Assembly: GCF_000012565.1 (NCBI RefSeq)
Contig: NC_007354.1
Span: forward strand, 806,001-870,000
DNA length: 64,000 bases
DNA from: Ehrlichia canis str. Jake
Lineage (GTDB): Bacteria; Pseudomonadota; Alphaproteobacteria; Rickettsiales; Anaplasmataceae
Direction: 5' to 3'
Part shown: positions 38,780 to 49,491 of the stretch, in pieces
How the letters are laid out: each line of letters starts with the position of its first letter
Numbering within the stretch: position 1 is the first letter of the stretch
Notes under the pieces: generated by a model
Database searches by the model: none
What the model was told of the DNA's origin: nothing
Seen by the model: only the letters and a program-made list of their open reading frames with translations
Program-made: the position numbers and the translations under genes

Positions 38780-39541
38780 CATCTCACTATATAGCATTCA
38801 CGCAAATTAAACTACTTAATAAAGCACTGTACAAGATATACAATTTTTCAGGACAATGCATTCCATACCATGTTAGTAAATATCTTATCAGTTTTTATCT
38901 TATTGTTTTTAAACAACTACTACATACTATACATAATATTACTATGACAAAATTGTAGAAGTAACTCAGTATTCTGTATTAGATATCTTGCAATTTTTAA
39001 TACTACTGTTTGTATCTAAAATAGCATATGACTTTTCTCATATTACTAGATTAAACGTCATAATGATTAAAGTCCTCAACACTACATCCATGTACTATAT
39101 CAAATATTTGACAATTCTCACACTTCCAATTTATTAAAAAAGATATGACTATCTAAACATCACCATTATTAAAACGTCATAGTCATTAAAGTTCTCAATA
39201 TTATATTCATGTACCTAAACATTTGATAATTCTTAAACTTACAATCTGTTAAACAACATATGATTTATCTAGATATCACTATGATTAAAATATCAGGAAG
39301 ATTAAAGCTTATCAACATTACACATCACATGTTACTAAGCATTTGACAATGTTTACCTTACTACTTATTAACAAAACAATATATAAGACATCAACATAAT
39401 CAAACTGTAATAGCTAATATATACACTCCTTTACTCCATACAGATATTTGATAGTTCTTATATTACTGTTTTTAAACAAAACAACACATGATATTCTCAT
39501 GTAATTACAATCAAACTAGAAGCAACTAAAGTTTATCAAAA
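38780..39541. repeat. Degenerate tandem array derived from the comEC 3' end
   Basis: The roughly 760 bases between the terminator and the comEC stop consist of five or six eroded copies of a unit of about 110-120 bases. Clear units start near 39065, 39186 and 39301, each with 'ATTAAAGNYNTCAAYATTAYAYNCATGTAC' then 'ATTTGAYAATTCTTANACTTACAATYTGTTAA'. Fainter ones start near 38836, 38950 and 39415. The final unit runs from 39525 into the comEC gene itself (AAAGTTTATCAAAATTATACATGCC), so the array is a series of copies of that gene's tail including its stop. No protein is supported here; short open frames are chance. Confidence 0.75.
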
Positions 39542-41560
39542 TTATACATGCCATATCCTGTTACCAGATATTTCATTAACCTTTATATGATTTTTTGTTA
39601 CCCAAACAAAATATGACCTTCTTTTATCATTATAAGCAATATGTTGAGTTACACATTCATGTGGATACACAAACTTTTTACCTTGTATAACTAAGTCTAC
39701 ATTAATACAATTTCGTAACACATAATTAGCATTATAAGCTATCAAAACCTTTTTACCAAATTTGCTATATATACATCCTTCACCTTTCTTACAAGATAAG
39801 CATTGATTATTTCTAAGAGGATGTTTTAACATTTCACGTTGACCATTTTGTTTTGCCCATGTCAAATTTATAAAACTTGTCAAATGAGCTTTTTGATTAA
39901 TCGCATATAATTTATTATCTAACTCCTTAACTACAACATTATGCTGATTTATCATAATATCAGGAGTCACATAGTTAACACCAACAAAAAACCCACATGC
40001 AACTAGTATTAACCCACAAAACCTCAGATTTCCATTCCACAAGCACAAAAACAAAAATCCAAAAGTAATAATTAATATAGATGTTGAAGAAAAAGCATGA
40101 AACAACAGTACTAACTTATTCATTCCTGAAATGTACTGAACTACATATATAAGTAACCCAACTGCACTTTCTATCATCCACGAAACATAGTATTCTAAAT
40201 TAACAACACCTAGTATTATGTAAAATAACCCTAATGGCATTATCAAAAATGTTGTAATGGGTATTGCAAGCAAATTAGCAAAAACTCCTGCAATAGAAAA
40301 ATAGTTAAAATGGTATACAACATAAGGCAGTGTAGCTAAACCTGCAATCAAAGAACTCACAATAATTGATAAAAAATACTGTAGTATATTATTTATCACT
40401 ACTAATTTAAAAAAAATATTACGACTAGCAATAAGAGCAAGCACAGCAGCAAATGACATTTGAAAACTTGGGCTTAGCAATGATTCAGGGGTAAATAATA
40501 ATATAATAAATGAAGCAATTGCTATAGAACAAAAACTATTATGACTTCTATCTATTAAAACACCAACAAATATGCAACTTACCATGATAAAAGCACGTTG
40601 AGCTGAAACCGGAACTCCAGCAATTAATAAGTAAATAAGACTTATTATAATCGCTATTATAGCAGAAATTTTTTTTATATTGTAACTTTCAGCAAGCCTT
40701 GTATATAGTACTAACAAATTTCTTGATAAAACAAAAAACAAACCCGCAACAAAAGACAAATGTAATCCAGAAATAGCAAAAAGATGAGCTATACCAGTAT
40801 TTCTAATTGCTTCCATTATATCATTGCTAATACCTTCTTTTTTCCCTATTAATAATGCACTCAAGATATTAGCACTATCCTCCGTTAAGCTTCGCAGAAA
40901 TATCTTATATATATTAAACCTTACAAATTCTATATATTCTGTAATTCTTCTACTGTTCTTCTTTTCAAATAAATACACATCACTAACTGCAAAACCTACT
41001 GCACTTATATTTTTAAAATAAGATACAAAAGAAAAGTCATAAGAAAATTGTGAGACAGACATTGATGGAGGATAAACCACAGCAGAAAATTTTATCTTAT
41101 CACCTATTGTAATATTACTATCTAATTTAGTACGAACTACCAATCTAATACATTTTATATTACATTTACTATTTTCTATATCACAAACAACTATCCTTTT
41201 ATATGATTGTTTAGCGCTGATTTCTTTAATTGTCGCAACAACATCCTTTAGATACACTTGATACTGCAATGGAGTGCTAACAAAATAATGAGCTTTTATT
41301 TGAACACTAACAAAACCTAATAAGATAAAAAAAATAGGTAAAAATAAAAAACCACACTTTCTTAAACAAATAAAAATTAAACTAATAAACAATAAGACAG
41401 TTATGCATATCAATACATCATCTTGTGGCTCATTATCCAAAGAAAAGTAAAATATTATACCAACCCCTTGTAATACTGGTATCCAAATTATCAGAATATT
41501 TTTATTATCATTGAAACTTTTGTATAACAATGATGTTATCTTTTTGATAATGATACTCAC
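39542..41560 (-). CDS. comEC: ComEC/Rec2-family DNA uptake channel protein
   Basis: The 672-residue membrane protein has the ComEC competence domain: an N-terminal pair of membrane helices, an extracytoplasmic OB-like region (about 95-215), and then the core GIAHLFAISGLHLSFVAGLFFVLSR (about 249-273). GVPVSAQRAFIMVSCIFVGVLIDR follows near residue 315. The C-terminal metallo-beta-lactamase-like domain found in longer ComEC proteins is absent or reduced to a non-catalytic cysteine-rich tail (QCLSCKKGEGC). It could import single-stranded DNA across the inner membrane. Parts of this gene are duplicated on both sides (38780-39541 and 41945-42150). Confidence 0.93.
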   Translation of the reverse strand: MSIIIKKITSLLYKSFNDNKNILIIWIPVLQGVGIIFYFSLDNEPQDDVLICITVLLFISLIFICLRKCGFLFLPIFFILLGFVSVQIKAHYFVSTPLQYQVYLKDVVATIKEISAKQSYKRIVVCDIENSKCNIKCIRLVVRTKLDSNITIGDKIKFSAVVYPPSMSVSQFSYDFSFVSYFKNISAVGFAVSDVYLFEKKNSRRITEYIEFVRFNIYKIFLRSLTEDSANILSALLIGKKEGISNDIMEAIRNTGIAHLFAISGLHLSFVAGLFFVLSRNLLVLYTRLAESYNIKKISAIIAIIISLIYLLIAGVPVSAQRAFIMVSCIFVGVLIDRSHNSFCSIAIASFIILLFTPESLLSPSFQMSFAAVLALIASRNIFFKLVVINNILQYFLSIIVSSLIAGLATLPYVVYHFNYFSIAGVFANLLAIPITTFLIMPLGLFYIILGVVNLEYYVSWMIESAVGLLIYVVQYISGMNKLVLLFHAFSSTSILIITFGFLFLCLWNGNLRFCGLILVACGFFVGVNYVTPDIMINQHNVVVKELDNKLYAINQKAHLTSFINLTWAKQNGQREMLKHPLRNNQCLSCKKGEGCIYSKFGKKVLIAYNANYVLRNCINVDLVIQGKKFVYPHECVTQHIAYNDKRRSYFVWVTKNHIKVNEISGNRIWHV

Positions 41561-42250
41561 TAGTGGTACATAAATTAATAATACTTAAGATATTAATATT
41601 ATACTTTTTATAAATAACCTAAGATTTATTATATTTCTCATAAGAAATATTTTATTTCAAAAAATAAATCTTCATTTCTCAACTTAAATTAGATTTACAG
41701 TTCATCATAATAAATTCCATCGTAGCAAAATCTTTCTATCTATTGACTCACCAACAAAAATATATTCAGAAAATACTTTACAATAATCTTATATTCTACA
41801 CTAAAAAACAATACCATATAGGAAATTTTCAGATAACCTTCTATATAAATAGATTCATATTTTACCATTAATATTTAATGTGTAATCAATAGTGATTTAA
41901 AAAACTGTATAAATTATGTAATTTTATAAAACAGGTTCAAAAACCATTGATAAATAATAAAAATACCACGATATGTAATTTATCATTATCAATTTAAAAC
42001 AAACTATAACTAATAATAAAACAAGTACAGGAACAAATGACACTTGAAACCCTGAATTTAGCAATAACTCAGAATTTAATAACAAATAAAACCTTACTAA
42101 TAGAACAAAAACTATTATGATTTCTATATATAAAACACTAATAATCTAGCATAATAACTTTCAAAAATTATTTCATGTATCTTATAGTAAGAAATTATAT
42201 AAGTAAATTTTAAAGATCAATAATGACGTTATATAATTATACTACTATAA
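41561..42250. other. Non-coding region with a comEC fragment
   Basis: This 690-base region upstream of comEC and downstream of pheT holds the comEC promoter somewhere near 41561-41640 and an internal comEC remnant at 41945-42150. The rest is featureless. Confidence 0.6.
41945..42150 (-). pseudogene. Decayed internal fragment of comEC
   Basis: About 205 bases align in the same orientation with comEC positions 40361-40578, at roughly 75% by hand. Shared blocks include 'ACAAATGACACTTGAAA' against 'GCAAATGACATTTGAAA' and 'AATAGAACAAAAACTATTATGATTTCTAT' against the same with one change. Stops and small gaps interrupt any frame. It is an older remnant than the nrdA fragment and lies upstream of the parent gene rather than after it. 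Confidence 0.75.
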
Positions 42251-44608
42251 CTAAAAAGACCTTAAAACTCCACCAAGTTTTTCAGCTACAGCATTAATTA
42301 TTAAATCAGAAGCATCCTTTATTTCTTGATCATTTAACGTATGATCAACAGGATTAAAAGTAACTGACAATGCAACAGATAACTTATTATCACCAATACT
42401 ATTCCCCTCATACAAATCAAAAACTGTAACATTATCTATTAACACAGGATTACTATTTTTAGTTACATCTATCAAATGCTGTACACTTGTATCTTTATCA
42501 ATCAAAAAGGCAAAATCACGTTTTACAGACTGATAACATGATTCCGTCAACTCTTTATGTGCTACATCCACTTTAGGAATTTTGTATAAAAATACTTCAA
42601 AACAAACTACGGGACGCTTTATTTCGTATAAATGTACAATATTAGGATGCAATTCACCAAAATACCCTAGACAAATATCTTTAAAATATACATCTGCAGA
42701 TCGTACAGGATGAAGATATGATTTATCAGATTTCCTTAATTCTATAGAATTAGATTCAATATTTAATTCCTGTAGTATACTAATAACATCAGATTTAACA
42801 TCAAAAACATCAACAGACCTATCACACTTATAAAGATTACGTGGTAAATTATTCCCATACCTTACACCACAAACTACATTACTGTTGCTACCACATATAT
42901 TATTAAAACCATAAACTTGACCTATTTCAAAAATGGCTATTTCACTACTTCCATATGCTTGATTTTCATATACAACTTGCAGCAAATTTAATAAAAGACT
43001 AGGACGCATTAAATTCAACTTATCACTAATAGGATTATCTATCAGTAGTAATTCTGAACTATAACCTAACTTTTCAGCAAATACCATATTTGTAAATGAC
43101 CAAGTAATTACTTCCATTAATCCTTCAGATAACAACAGTGCCTTTAATCTATCATGATAATCATCAGAAATATCAACATGAGAAATAGGTATAGGTTCTT
43201 CGCATATTTTATCATACCCATATAACCTAAGCACTTCTTCTACAATATCTGAAGAGTGTTTAATATCAGATCTCCATGAAGGCACAGTGACCCTCCATAG
43301 AAATTCATTATTATTATCTACAATAAAACCAAGTTTTATCAAAAAATCAAAAATTTCTTCATTTGAAATATTAACATTCCCTATACTTCTTACAGAGTCT
43401 GGGAAAAAATTCAATTCAATATTATCAACGACATGAACTTCATTAGATACAACATCAAAATGTGTTCCACCACAATACTCTAATATCATTTTTGTAGCCA
43501 AATCTAGACCAGTTTGCAAGAATCTAGGATCAACAAACCTTTCAAAACGATAACTAGAATCAGTAGATAACTTAATTTTTTTTGAAGATAATACAATATC
43601 TACAGGAGCAAACCATGCAGATTCTAAAAAAATATCCTCTGTATCTAATAAGCAGCTACTCAACTTTGAACCTATTACTCCAGCAACACTGTGAATACTA
43701 TTTTCCAAATCAACAGCTACAATATTTTCTGTACCTAAAATATACTTCTTATCATTAAGAGCATAAAATTCTGTTTGATTATCAGCTTTTTTAAAAATCA
43801 ACTTATTTTTTATCTTATTTGCATCATACACATGGAGTGGTCTATTAAAAGACAACATTATATAATTTGTTATATCTACAACAAATGAAATCGAGTTGAT
43901 TCCACATACCAAAAGATAATCTTTTAACCATTTAGGACTTTCACAATTCTTTATGCCCTTAATATATCTACCTTTAACTATCCCATCAACTTGCACAGAA
44001 ACTTCAATTGGTGAAGAACAATTAGAATGATTAGAAAGTTCACCTATACACTTTAATTTTCCTAAACCTGCAGCAGCTAAATCACGAGCTATACCATATA
44101 CACCCAAACAATCACCACGATTTGGAGTAATGCTAACTTCTATTATCGGGTCACAAGGAAAAAAAGTATCACCTACATTATAAGTGTTCGGCAATTCAAT
44201 TATTCCATTTTTTGAATTCCTATGATCGACTATCCCTAACTCATCATTAGAGCATAGCATACCATAACTTTCAACACCACGCAATTTCACCACTTCAATA
44301 ATAGACTGATCTGTTGGCATTATACTACCAACACATGCTAAGACTGACTTCATACCAACTTTCACATTAGAAGCACCACACACAACCTGGAGAATTTGCT
44401 TCCCATCAGATACTTTACAAATCTTTAACTTGTTAGCTGAATGATGAGGATTTACTTCCAATACCTCAGCAATGACAAAAGTTTTTAAATGTTCACAATA
44501 ATCTACGTTATTTACTTCTATACCAATATCACTAAGCTTCTTGATTATCACATCCAAAGACACATCTGTATCAAGATAACGCCTTAACCAAGAAAATGTA
44601 AATTTCAT
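42251..44608 (-). CDS. pheT: Phenylalanyl-tRNA synthetase beta subunit
   Basis: The 785-residue beta chain starts with MKFTFSWLRRYLDT and carries an N-terminal tRNA-binding OB domain (VLEVNPHHSANKLKICKVSDGK, about 53-74). The B3/4 editing region, the B5 domain, the class II-like core (VEEVLRLYGYDKI) and a C-terminal FDX-ACB anticodon-binding domain (SVKRDFAFLIDKDTSVQHL) follow. It works with PheS, which is not adjacent. Length is normal for bacterial PheT. It begins 43 bases after the rplQ stop on the same strand, so read-through from the ribosomal cluster is possible. Confidence 0.97.
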   Translation of the reverse strand: MKFTFSWLRRYLDTDVSLDVIIKKLSDIGIEVNNVDYCEHLKTFVIAEVLEVNPHHSANKLKICKVSDGKQILQVVCGASNVKVGMKSVLACVGSIMPTDQSIIEVVKLRGVESYGMLCSNDELGIVDHRNSKNGIIELPNTYNVGDTFFPCDPIIEVSITPNRGDCLGVYGIARDLAAAGLGKLKCIGELSNHSNCSSPIEVSVQVDGIVKGRYIKGIKNCESPKWLKDYLLVCGINSISFVVDITNYIMLSFNRPLHVYDANKIKNKLIFKKADNQTEFYALNDKKYILGTENIVAVDLENSIHSVAGVIGSKLSSCLLDTEDIFLESAWFAPVDIVLSSKKIKLSTDSSYRFERFVDPRFLQTGLDLATKMILEYCGGTHFDVVSNEVHVVDNIELNFFPDSVRSIGNVNISNEEIFDFLIKLGFIVDNNNEFLWRVTVPSWRSDIKHSSDIVEEVLRLYGYDKICEEPIPISHVDISDDYHDRLKALLLSEGLMEVITWSFTNMVFAEKLGYSSELLLIDNPISDKLNLMRPSLLLNLLQVVYENQAYGSSEIAIFEIGQVYGFNNICGSNSNVVCGVRYGNNLPRNLYKCDRSVDVFDVKSDVISILQELNIESNSIELRKSDKSYLHPVRSADVYFKDICLGYFGELHPNIVHLYEIKRPVVCFEVFLYKIPKVDVAHKELTESCYQSVKRDFAFLIDKDTSVQHLIDVTKNSNPVLIDNVTVFDLYEGNSIGDNKLSVALSVTFNPVDHTLNDQEIKDASDLIINAVAEKLGGVLRSF

Positions 44609-44651
44609 AAAATCACTTTAGATAAAAAAACACTGAGTATGAAATATAAAA

Positions 44652-45050
44652 CTAAGAACCATTATTCTCAACAGTTGCTATTTGTCTATCAACAAGTTCT
44701 ATTATTGCCATAGGTGCACTATCACCTTTACGAAAACCATTTTTTATAATTCTAGTATACCCACCATTCCTACTCTTATAACGTATTGATAATACATCAA
44801 TCAATTTATTAGCAGCATCAGGATTCTTAATTTTAGAAATTAGTAATCTTTTCCCATAAACTAAATTCTTCCCATGATATACTTTGCCAATAGTAATAAG
44901 CTTTTCTACATAAGGACGCAATTCTTTAGCTTTAGGTAAAGTTGTAGATATTCTCTCATGCTTAATTAAAGATATACACATATTCAAAAGCATAGCCATT
45001 CTGTGAGCACTAGTACGAGAAAACTTTCTATGAGCAACACGATGCCTCAT
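44652..45050 (-). CDS. rplQ: 50S ribosomal protein L17
   Basis: The 132-residue protein begins [23 protein letters not shown], the standard L17 opening. It includes [18 protein letters not shown]. It is the final gene of the alpha operon, 9 bases after rpoA. The length is at the upper end for bacterial L17. Confidence 0.98.
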   Translation of the reverse strand: MRHRVAHRKFSRTSAHRMAMLLNMCISLIKHERISTTLPKAKELRPYVEKLITIGKVYHGKNLVYGKRLLISKIKNPDAANKLIDVLSIRYKSRNGGYTRIIKNGFRKGDSAPMAIIELVDRQIATVENNGS

Positions 45051-45059
45051 AACATAACC

Positions 45060-46178
45060 TCATTCTTCACTATATTGTTTACTTAAACTCTCAATGGATT
45101 CAGGAGGCCAATTCGCAATCTTCATACCCAAATGCAGATTCATACTTGCTAACAGCTCATTAATCTCATTAAGCGACTTTCTACCAAAATTTGGAGTTCT
45201 CAACATATCAGACTCAGTTTTTTGAACCAAATCACCTATATAAGTAATATTATCATTCTTCAAACAATTATAAGACCTAACTGAAAGTTCTAACTCATCA
45301 ACTTTACGTAATAAATTAGAATCATATGGTAATGCATCTTTAGTATCAATTTTCTTATGAGGCTCATCAGTTTCATCAAAGTTAATAAACGGTTGAAATT
45401 GATCTTGTAAAATCCTTGCAGCTAACGCTACAGCCTCATCAGGTAAAATAGACCCGTCAGTTTCTACTGATAACACTAACCTATCATAGTCTGTAAATTG
45501 ACCAATACGGCTACTTTCAACTTTAAAAGATGCCTTTTTAATAGGACTGTAAAGAGCATTAGTAGCAATAAAATTTACTGGCACATCACTAAGCTTGCTA
45601 ACTGATTTACGTTTTACAGCAGGAACATAACCTTTTCCAGAATTAACATACATTTTTATATTAAAATCTACATCCTGATCTAATGTACAAATTAATAAAT
45701 CTTTGTTGAGTATTATACAATCATCAGTATCAGGGATCATTCCAGATCTTACTTCACATGGTCCTTTAACCCTAAGAGATAAAACCTTATTACTTAGACC
45801 AGAAAGCTTTACCCTCATCATACTAATATTTAACAGAATATCTGTAACATCTTCCCTAACTCCAGAAATTGAGGTAAATTCATGCAAAACATTTTCTATT
45901 TCAACACCATAAACAGCAAAACCACGCAAAGAAGACATCATCACTCTTCTTAAAGCATTACCTAAAGTCAAAGCAAAACCACTCTCAAGAGGCTCAACAA
46001 TTAAATCTGCTTTATTTGGAGAAGCACCATTAGACTCTACTTTAATAGAAGACGGCTTAGTTAACTTACTCCAATGATCACTCATGGATATATAACCCAC
46101 TGCGTTAGAATACGCATTCCCTACTGTCATATAACCCGAATCTTGAGTAACAGAATTAGAATCCTCGTCGAAAATCAC
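45060..46178 (-). CDS. rpoA: RNA polymerase alpha subunit
   Basis: The 372-residue subunit has the N-terminal assembly domain ([26 protein letters not shown]) and the C-terminal DNA and activator-binding domain ([27 protein letters not shown]), joined by an acidic linker. The reading starts with GTG at 46178, preceded by GAGG at a good distance. That gives an N-terminal extension of about 31 residues ahead of the usual MSDHWSKL-type start (ATG at 46085), which has no clear ribosome site. It lies between rpsK and rplQ. Confidence 0.97.
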   Translation of the reverse strand: MIFDEDSNSVTQDSGYMTVGNAYSNAVGYISMSDHWSKLTKPSSIKVESNGASPNKADLIVEPLESGFALTLGNALRRVMMSSLRGFAVYGVEIENVLHEFTSISGVREDVTDILLNISMMRVKLSGLSNKVLSLRVKGPCEVRSGMIPDTDDCIILNKDLLICTLDQDVDFNIKMYVNSGKGYVPAVKRKSVSKLSDVPVNFIATNALYSPIKKASFKVESSRIGQFTDYDRLVLSVETDGSILPDEAVALAARILQDQFQPFINFDETDEPHKKIDTKDALPYDSNLLRKVDELELSVRSYNCLKNDNITYIGDLVQKTESDMLRTPNFGRKSLNEINELLASMNLHLGMKIANWPPESIESLSKQYSEE

Positions 46179-46207
46179 AACAGAACCTCACATACTAATA
46201 AATACAC

Positions 46208-46588
46208 TTAAACTCTACGTCTTCCTGGAAGCTTACATCCATTATGCGGAAGCTTTGTAGTATCTTTAATAGAAGTAACATTTAAATTACAAGCTTGAAC
46301 AGCTCTTATAGCTGCTTCTCTACCTGCACCAGGACCAGAAACCTTAATAGATACTGTTTTCATCCCATTTTGCTCAACAACTGTCTTAACAGCATGACTG
46401 GCTGTTTCCTGCGCTGCATAAGGAGTCGCTTTTTTAGATCCTTTAAAGCTACATGCTCCAGCAGAAGTACATATTAACGAATGGCCTTGCTGATCTGTAA
46501 CTGTTACAATAATATTATTATAGGTAGCATGAATGTACACCACCCCAACTACAACATTTCTCTTTTTCTTTTTATACACTACACTCAT
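46208..46588 (-). CDS. rpsK: 30S ribosomal protein S11
   Basis: The 126-residue protein contains [40 protein letters not shown] and ends [15 protein letters not shown], all standard S11 features. It binds 16S rRNA in the platform of the small subunit. It lies 11 bases after rpsM and 29 before rpoA. Confidence 0.98.
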
Positions 46589-46599
46589 AATATACCTTG

Positions 46600-46971
46600 T
46601 TATTTCTTCTTAGCAGCAACTGGTAATTTTGATCTACCTTTACGAGTTTTAGCATTAGTATGAGTCCTTTGACCACGAACAGGTAACCCTCTTCTATGTC
46701 TTAACCCTCTATAACATCCTATATCAGTCAAAAACTTGATATTCATGCTAACTTCTTTTCTCAAATCACCTTCTACTATATAATTTTCTCTAATAAAGTT
46801 CCTAATTCTAATAATTTCATCATCACTTAAATTTACAACGCGAACATTATGATCAATATTACAACCTTCACAGATTCTATTAGCTAAAGAAAGACCAATA
46901 CCATATATATAAGTTAAAGCAATAACTACACGCTTATTTGTAGGAATATTTACTCCAGCTATACGTGCCAC
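46600..46971 (-). CDS. rpsM: 30S ribosomal protein S13
   Basis: I place the start at GTG 46971, giving 123 residues beginning [19 protein letters not shown] (first residue Met in vivo). A GGAGG sits 7 bases upstream. An ATG further back at 47037 would add 22 residues unlike any S13, so it is rejected. The C terminus has [22 protein letters not shown], which touches the tRNA sites. It follows adk by 58 bases. Confidence 0.96.
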
Positions 46972-47029
46972 TAACTTCCCTCCACAAGATAATAAATGCT
47001 TTGTAATATAGCAAATATGCAGACTAACG

Positions 47030-47695
47030 TCAACCAATAATTAAAGGCGCTATTTTTTCTTTTATATCACAAGCAACTCCCTCTATTGACTTTCCTGCAT
47101 CAATGCACACAATCTTATCACAATAATAATCTTCTAATTTTTTAATCTCTTCATTATATTTATCTACTCTTTTCACAATAACTTCCAGTTTATCATCATA
47201 ACGACAATCTAACTTATTGCTGTTACAAAAACTACAAGTAATTTCATCAATTTTTTTACCAAAAAAACTTAAATTTGAAACCTGACCACAATTCTTACAC
47301 AAAATACGGCTAGATAATCTACTTTTAATAACTTCTAAATCTAATTGCAACTGTATTACTATATCAATCTGACTGTCATATTCTGCCAAAATTTTTGTTA
47401 AAAACTCTGCCTGACTTAAATTTCTTGGAAAACCATCTAATAAAAATCCATTCTTTATTTTACTAATAGATTTAGCAAACATTTTACACACTAAGTCATC
47501 ATCTACTAAATCACCAGATTCTATAATTTTTTTAATTCTCTTACCATCATCAGTATCAAGCTTTGCTTCATTCCTTAATAAATCACCTGTTGAAATTATA
47601 GAAATACTACTATAGGTTTCTGATAAAATATGGCACTGTGTACCCTTACCAGATCCAGGAGGACCAAAAATTAATATATTTATTTTATTTTCCAT
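47030..47695 (-). CDS. adk: Adenylate kinase
   Basis: The 221-residue enzyme interconverts ATP, ADP and AMP. Its P-loop is [12 protein letters not shown] (10-21). The lid domain carries a four-cysteine zinc site (CKNCGQ and [11 protein letters not shown]). The segment [17 protein letters not shown] is standard for binding AMP. It lies between secY and rpsM as in many bacteria, with its start overlapping the secY end by 16 bases. Confidence 0.97.
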   Translation of the reverse strand: MENKINILIFGPPGSGKGTQCHILSETYSSISIISTGDLLRNEAKLDTDDGKRIKKIIESGDLVDDDLVCKMFAKSISKIKNGFLLDGFPRNLSQAEFLTKILAEYDSQIDIVIQLQLDLEVIKSRLSSRILCKNCGQVSNLSFFGKKIDEITCSFCNSNKLDCRYDDKLEVIVKRVDKYNEEIKKLEDYYCDKIVCIDAGKSIEGVACDIKEKIAPLIIG

Positions 47696-48990
47696 AGCTC
47701 AGATTTTCTAATTAAAGTATTGTATCTACTTGAGTACAAATGTGTTTGTACCTGAGAAAATGTATCAATTATCACATTCACTATTATTAAAAAGCTAGTA
47801 CCACCTAAAGTGAAGGAAACAGAATAATTATATCTTATTAATTCAGGAATTATACAAATAACTGTCAAATAAATTGAACCTAAAACAGTTAATCTCTTAA
47901 TTACATAATTAAAGTACTCACATGTAGCATTCCCTGGTCTTTTCCCTGGAACAAAACCTCCATTTTTTTTTAATATTTCTGATGTCTCTTTTGCATCGAA
48001 AACAAAAGCTGTATAAAAAAATGCAAAAAAGATTATTAACAACGCATAACACACTATGTACAGTAATTTACCAGAAGAAAAGTACATTAATATAAAATCA
48101 GACCACGGAGAACCTTGATGAAAATTCGCCACTGTAATAGGAGACAATAACAAAGCATTTGCAAAAATAGGAGGTATTACACCAGAAATATTAATCTTCA
48201 ATGGAATATAAGTAGAACTACTCCCATATAATTTATTTTTAACTTGCCTCTTTGGATATTGAACCAATATCTTCCTATAAGACTTCTCAACAAAAATAAT
48301 TAATAACAATAACGCAAAAAATATTAAAACCATCAATAAGATTACAAATATTGGCACATTACCATTTTTTCCTAACAAAAACATAGAAGAAAAAGATCCA
48401 GGTAATTCAGCTACTATACCTGTAAATATTATCATAGATACGCCATTACCTATCCCGTTTTTATTGATTCTTTCACCCAACCATAATAAAAACATTGTAC
48501 CACCTAACAGGCTACTAATACCTACTATACGAAATAACAAACCAGGATCAATTACTACAATACTATTTTCTGAATTCATTTTTTCTAATCCAAGTAAAAT
48601 AACAGAACCTTGAACTATACAGAAAAAAATTGTCATATACCGTATATAATTATTAATTTTCATTCTACCCAATTCACCATTCTGCCTAAGTTCATTTAAT
48701 CTTGGAACAGTAACTGACAATAGCTGAATAATTATAGAGGATACTATATATGGCATAACATTTAAGGCAAAAACTGTCATTCTACCTAAAGCACCACCAG
48801 AAAATACATTAAAAATCCCTAGTACACCTACTGAATGCTTACTAACAACTGCATCTATTATATCTGGATTAATCCCAGGAATAGGTATATAAGTACCCAA
48901 ACGATACACAATAAGACATAATAAAGTAAACCAAAGCTTACCCAATAAATTATCCTTATTCCAAGATAGTAAATCCATTTTTTGTGACAT
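47680..48990 (-). CDS. secY: Protein translocase subunit SecY
   Basis: The 436-residue protein has ten membrane helices. It has the family segments RLGTYIPIPGINPD, FNVFSGGALGRMTVFALNVMPYIVSSIIIQLL, GERINKNGIGNGVSMIIFTGIV and GVIPPIFANALL, with the plug near the second helix. It forms the inner-membrane channel with SecE and SecG. It sits between rplO and adk in the spc operon. Confidence 0.98.
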   Translation of the reverse strand: MSQKMDLLSWNKDNLLGKLWFTLLCLIVYRLGTYIPIPGINPDIIDAVVSKHSVGVLGIFNVFSGGALGRMTVFALNVMPYIVSSIIIQLLSVTVPRLNELRQNGELGRMKINNYIRYMTIFFCIVQGSVILLGLEKMNSENSIVVIDPGLLFRIVGISSLLGGTMFLLWLGERINKNGIGNGVSMIIFTGIVAELPGSFSSMFLLGKNGNVPIFVILLMVLIFFALLLLIIFVEKSYRKILVQYPKRQVKNKLYGSSSTYIPLKINISGVIPPIFANALLLSPITVANFHQGSPWSDFILMYFSSGKLLYIVCYALLIIFFAFFYTAFVFDAKETSEILKKNGGFVPGKRPGNATCEYFNYVIKRLTVLGSIYLTVICIIPELIRYNYSVSFTLGGTSFLIIVNVIIDTFSQVQTHLYSSRYNTLIRKSELWKIK

Positions 48991-49017
48991 AAGATTACTT
49001 AACTATGAAACTAAACA

Positions 49018-49488
49018 TTACACTTTATCTTCTGATACACTACTCAATAAAGTAACTTGTGAACCTGCTGACTTTGAAATAAAATCATACTCAATAGCTA
49101 CTGCAGTGTTTAATTTACCATCTCCAAGAATTTTTATTTTCTCTTTAATAGAAGGAATCACACCTAAATTAAATAATACTTGCTTTGTAATAGCAGAAAC
49201 ATTTTCAATCTTTTTACTATCAATTAATCTCTGAATTGTAGACAAATTTACTATTGAATATTTACTCTTAAACAGAGAATTAAACCCTCTTTTAGGAAGT
49301 CTGGTAAATATAGATTGTTGTCCACCTTCAAAACCATTTATAGAAACTCCAGATCTTGCTTTTTGTCCTTTATGCCCACGGCCAGATGTCTTACCTTTTC
49401 CGCAACCTATACCTCTACCTAATACTTTAGTTTTTTTCTTTTTAGGTAATCCGCTAAATATATTATTTAATTTCACAACAGTATTCAT
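49018..49488 (-). CDS. rplO: 50S ribosomal protein L15
   Basis: The 156-residue protein has the glycine-rich start GRGIGCGKGKTSGRGHKGQKARSG (about 24-47) typical of L15. The C-terminal half contains VTKQVLFNLG-like sequence and the end region resembles the family. It follows rpsE by only 3 bases. The rpmD (L30) gene, often between rpsE and rplO, is missing here. Confidence 0.97.
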   Translation of the reverse strand: MNTVVKLNNIFSGLPKKKKTKVLGRGIGCGKGKTSGRGHKGQKARSGVSINGFEGGQQSIFTRLPKRGFNSLFKSKYSIVNLSTIQRLIDSKKIENVSAITKQVLFNLGVIPSIKEKIKILGDGKLNTAVAIEYDFISKSAGSQVTLLSSVSEDKV

Positions 49489-49491
49489 AAA

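Noticed and set aside
38776-38958. A 60-codon plus-strand open frame after the symporter gene
   Set aside because: It lies inside the comEC-derived tandem array, directly after a strong terminator and with no ribosome site; not a gene.
46972-47037. Upstream ATG extension of rpsM
   Set aside because: It adds 22 residues foreign to S13, while a GTG with a strong GGAGG site at 46971 gives the standard protein.
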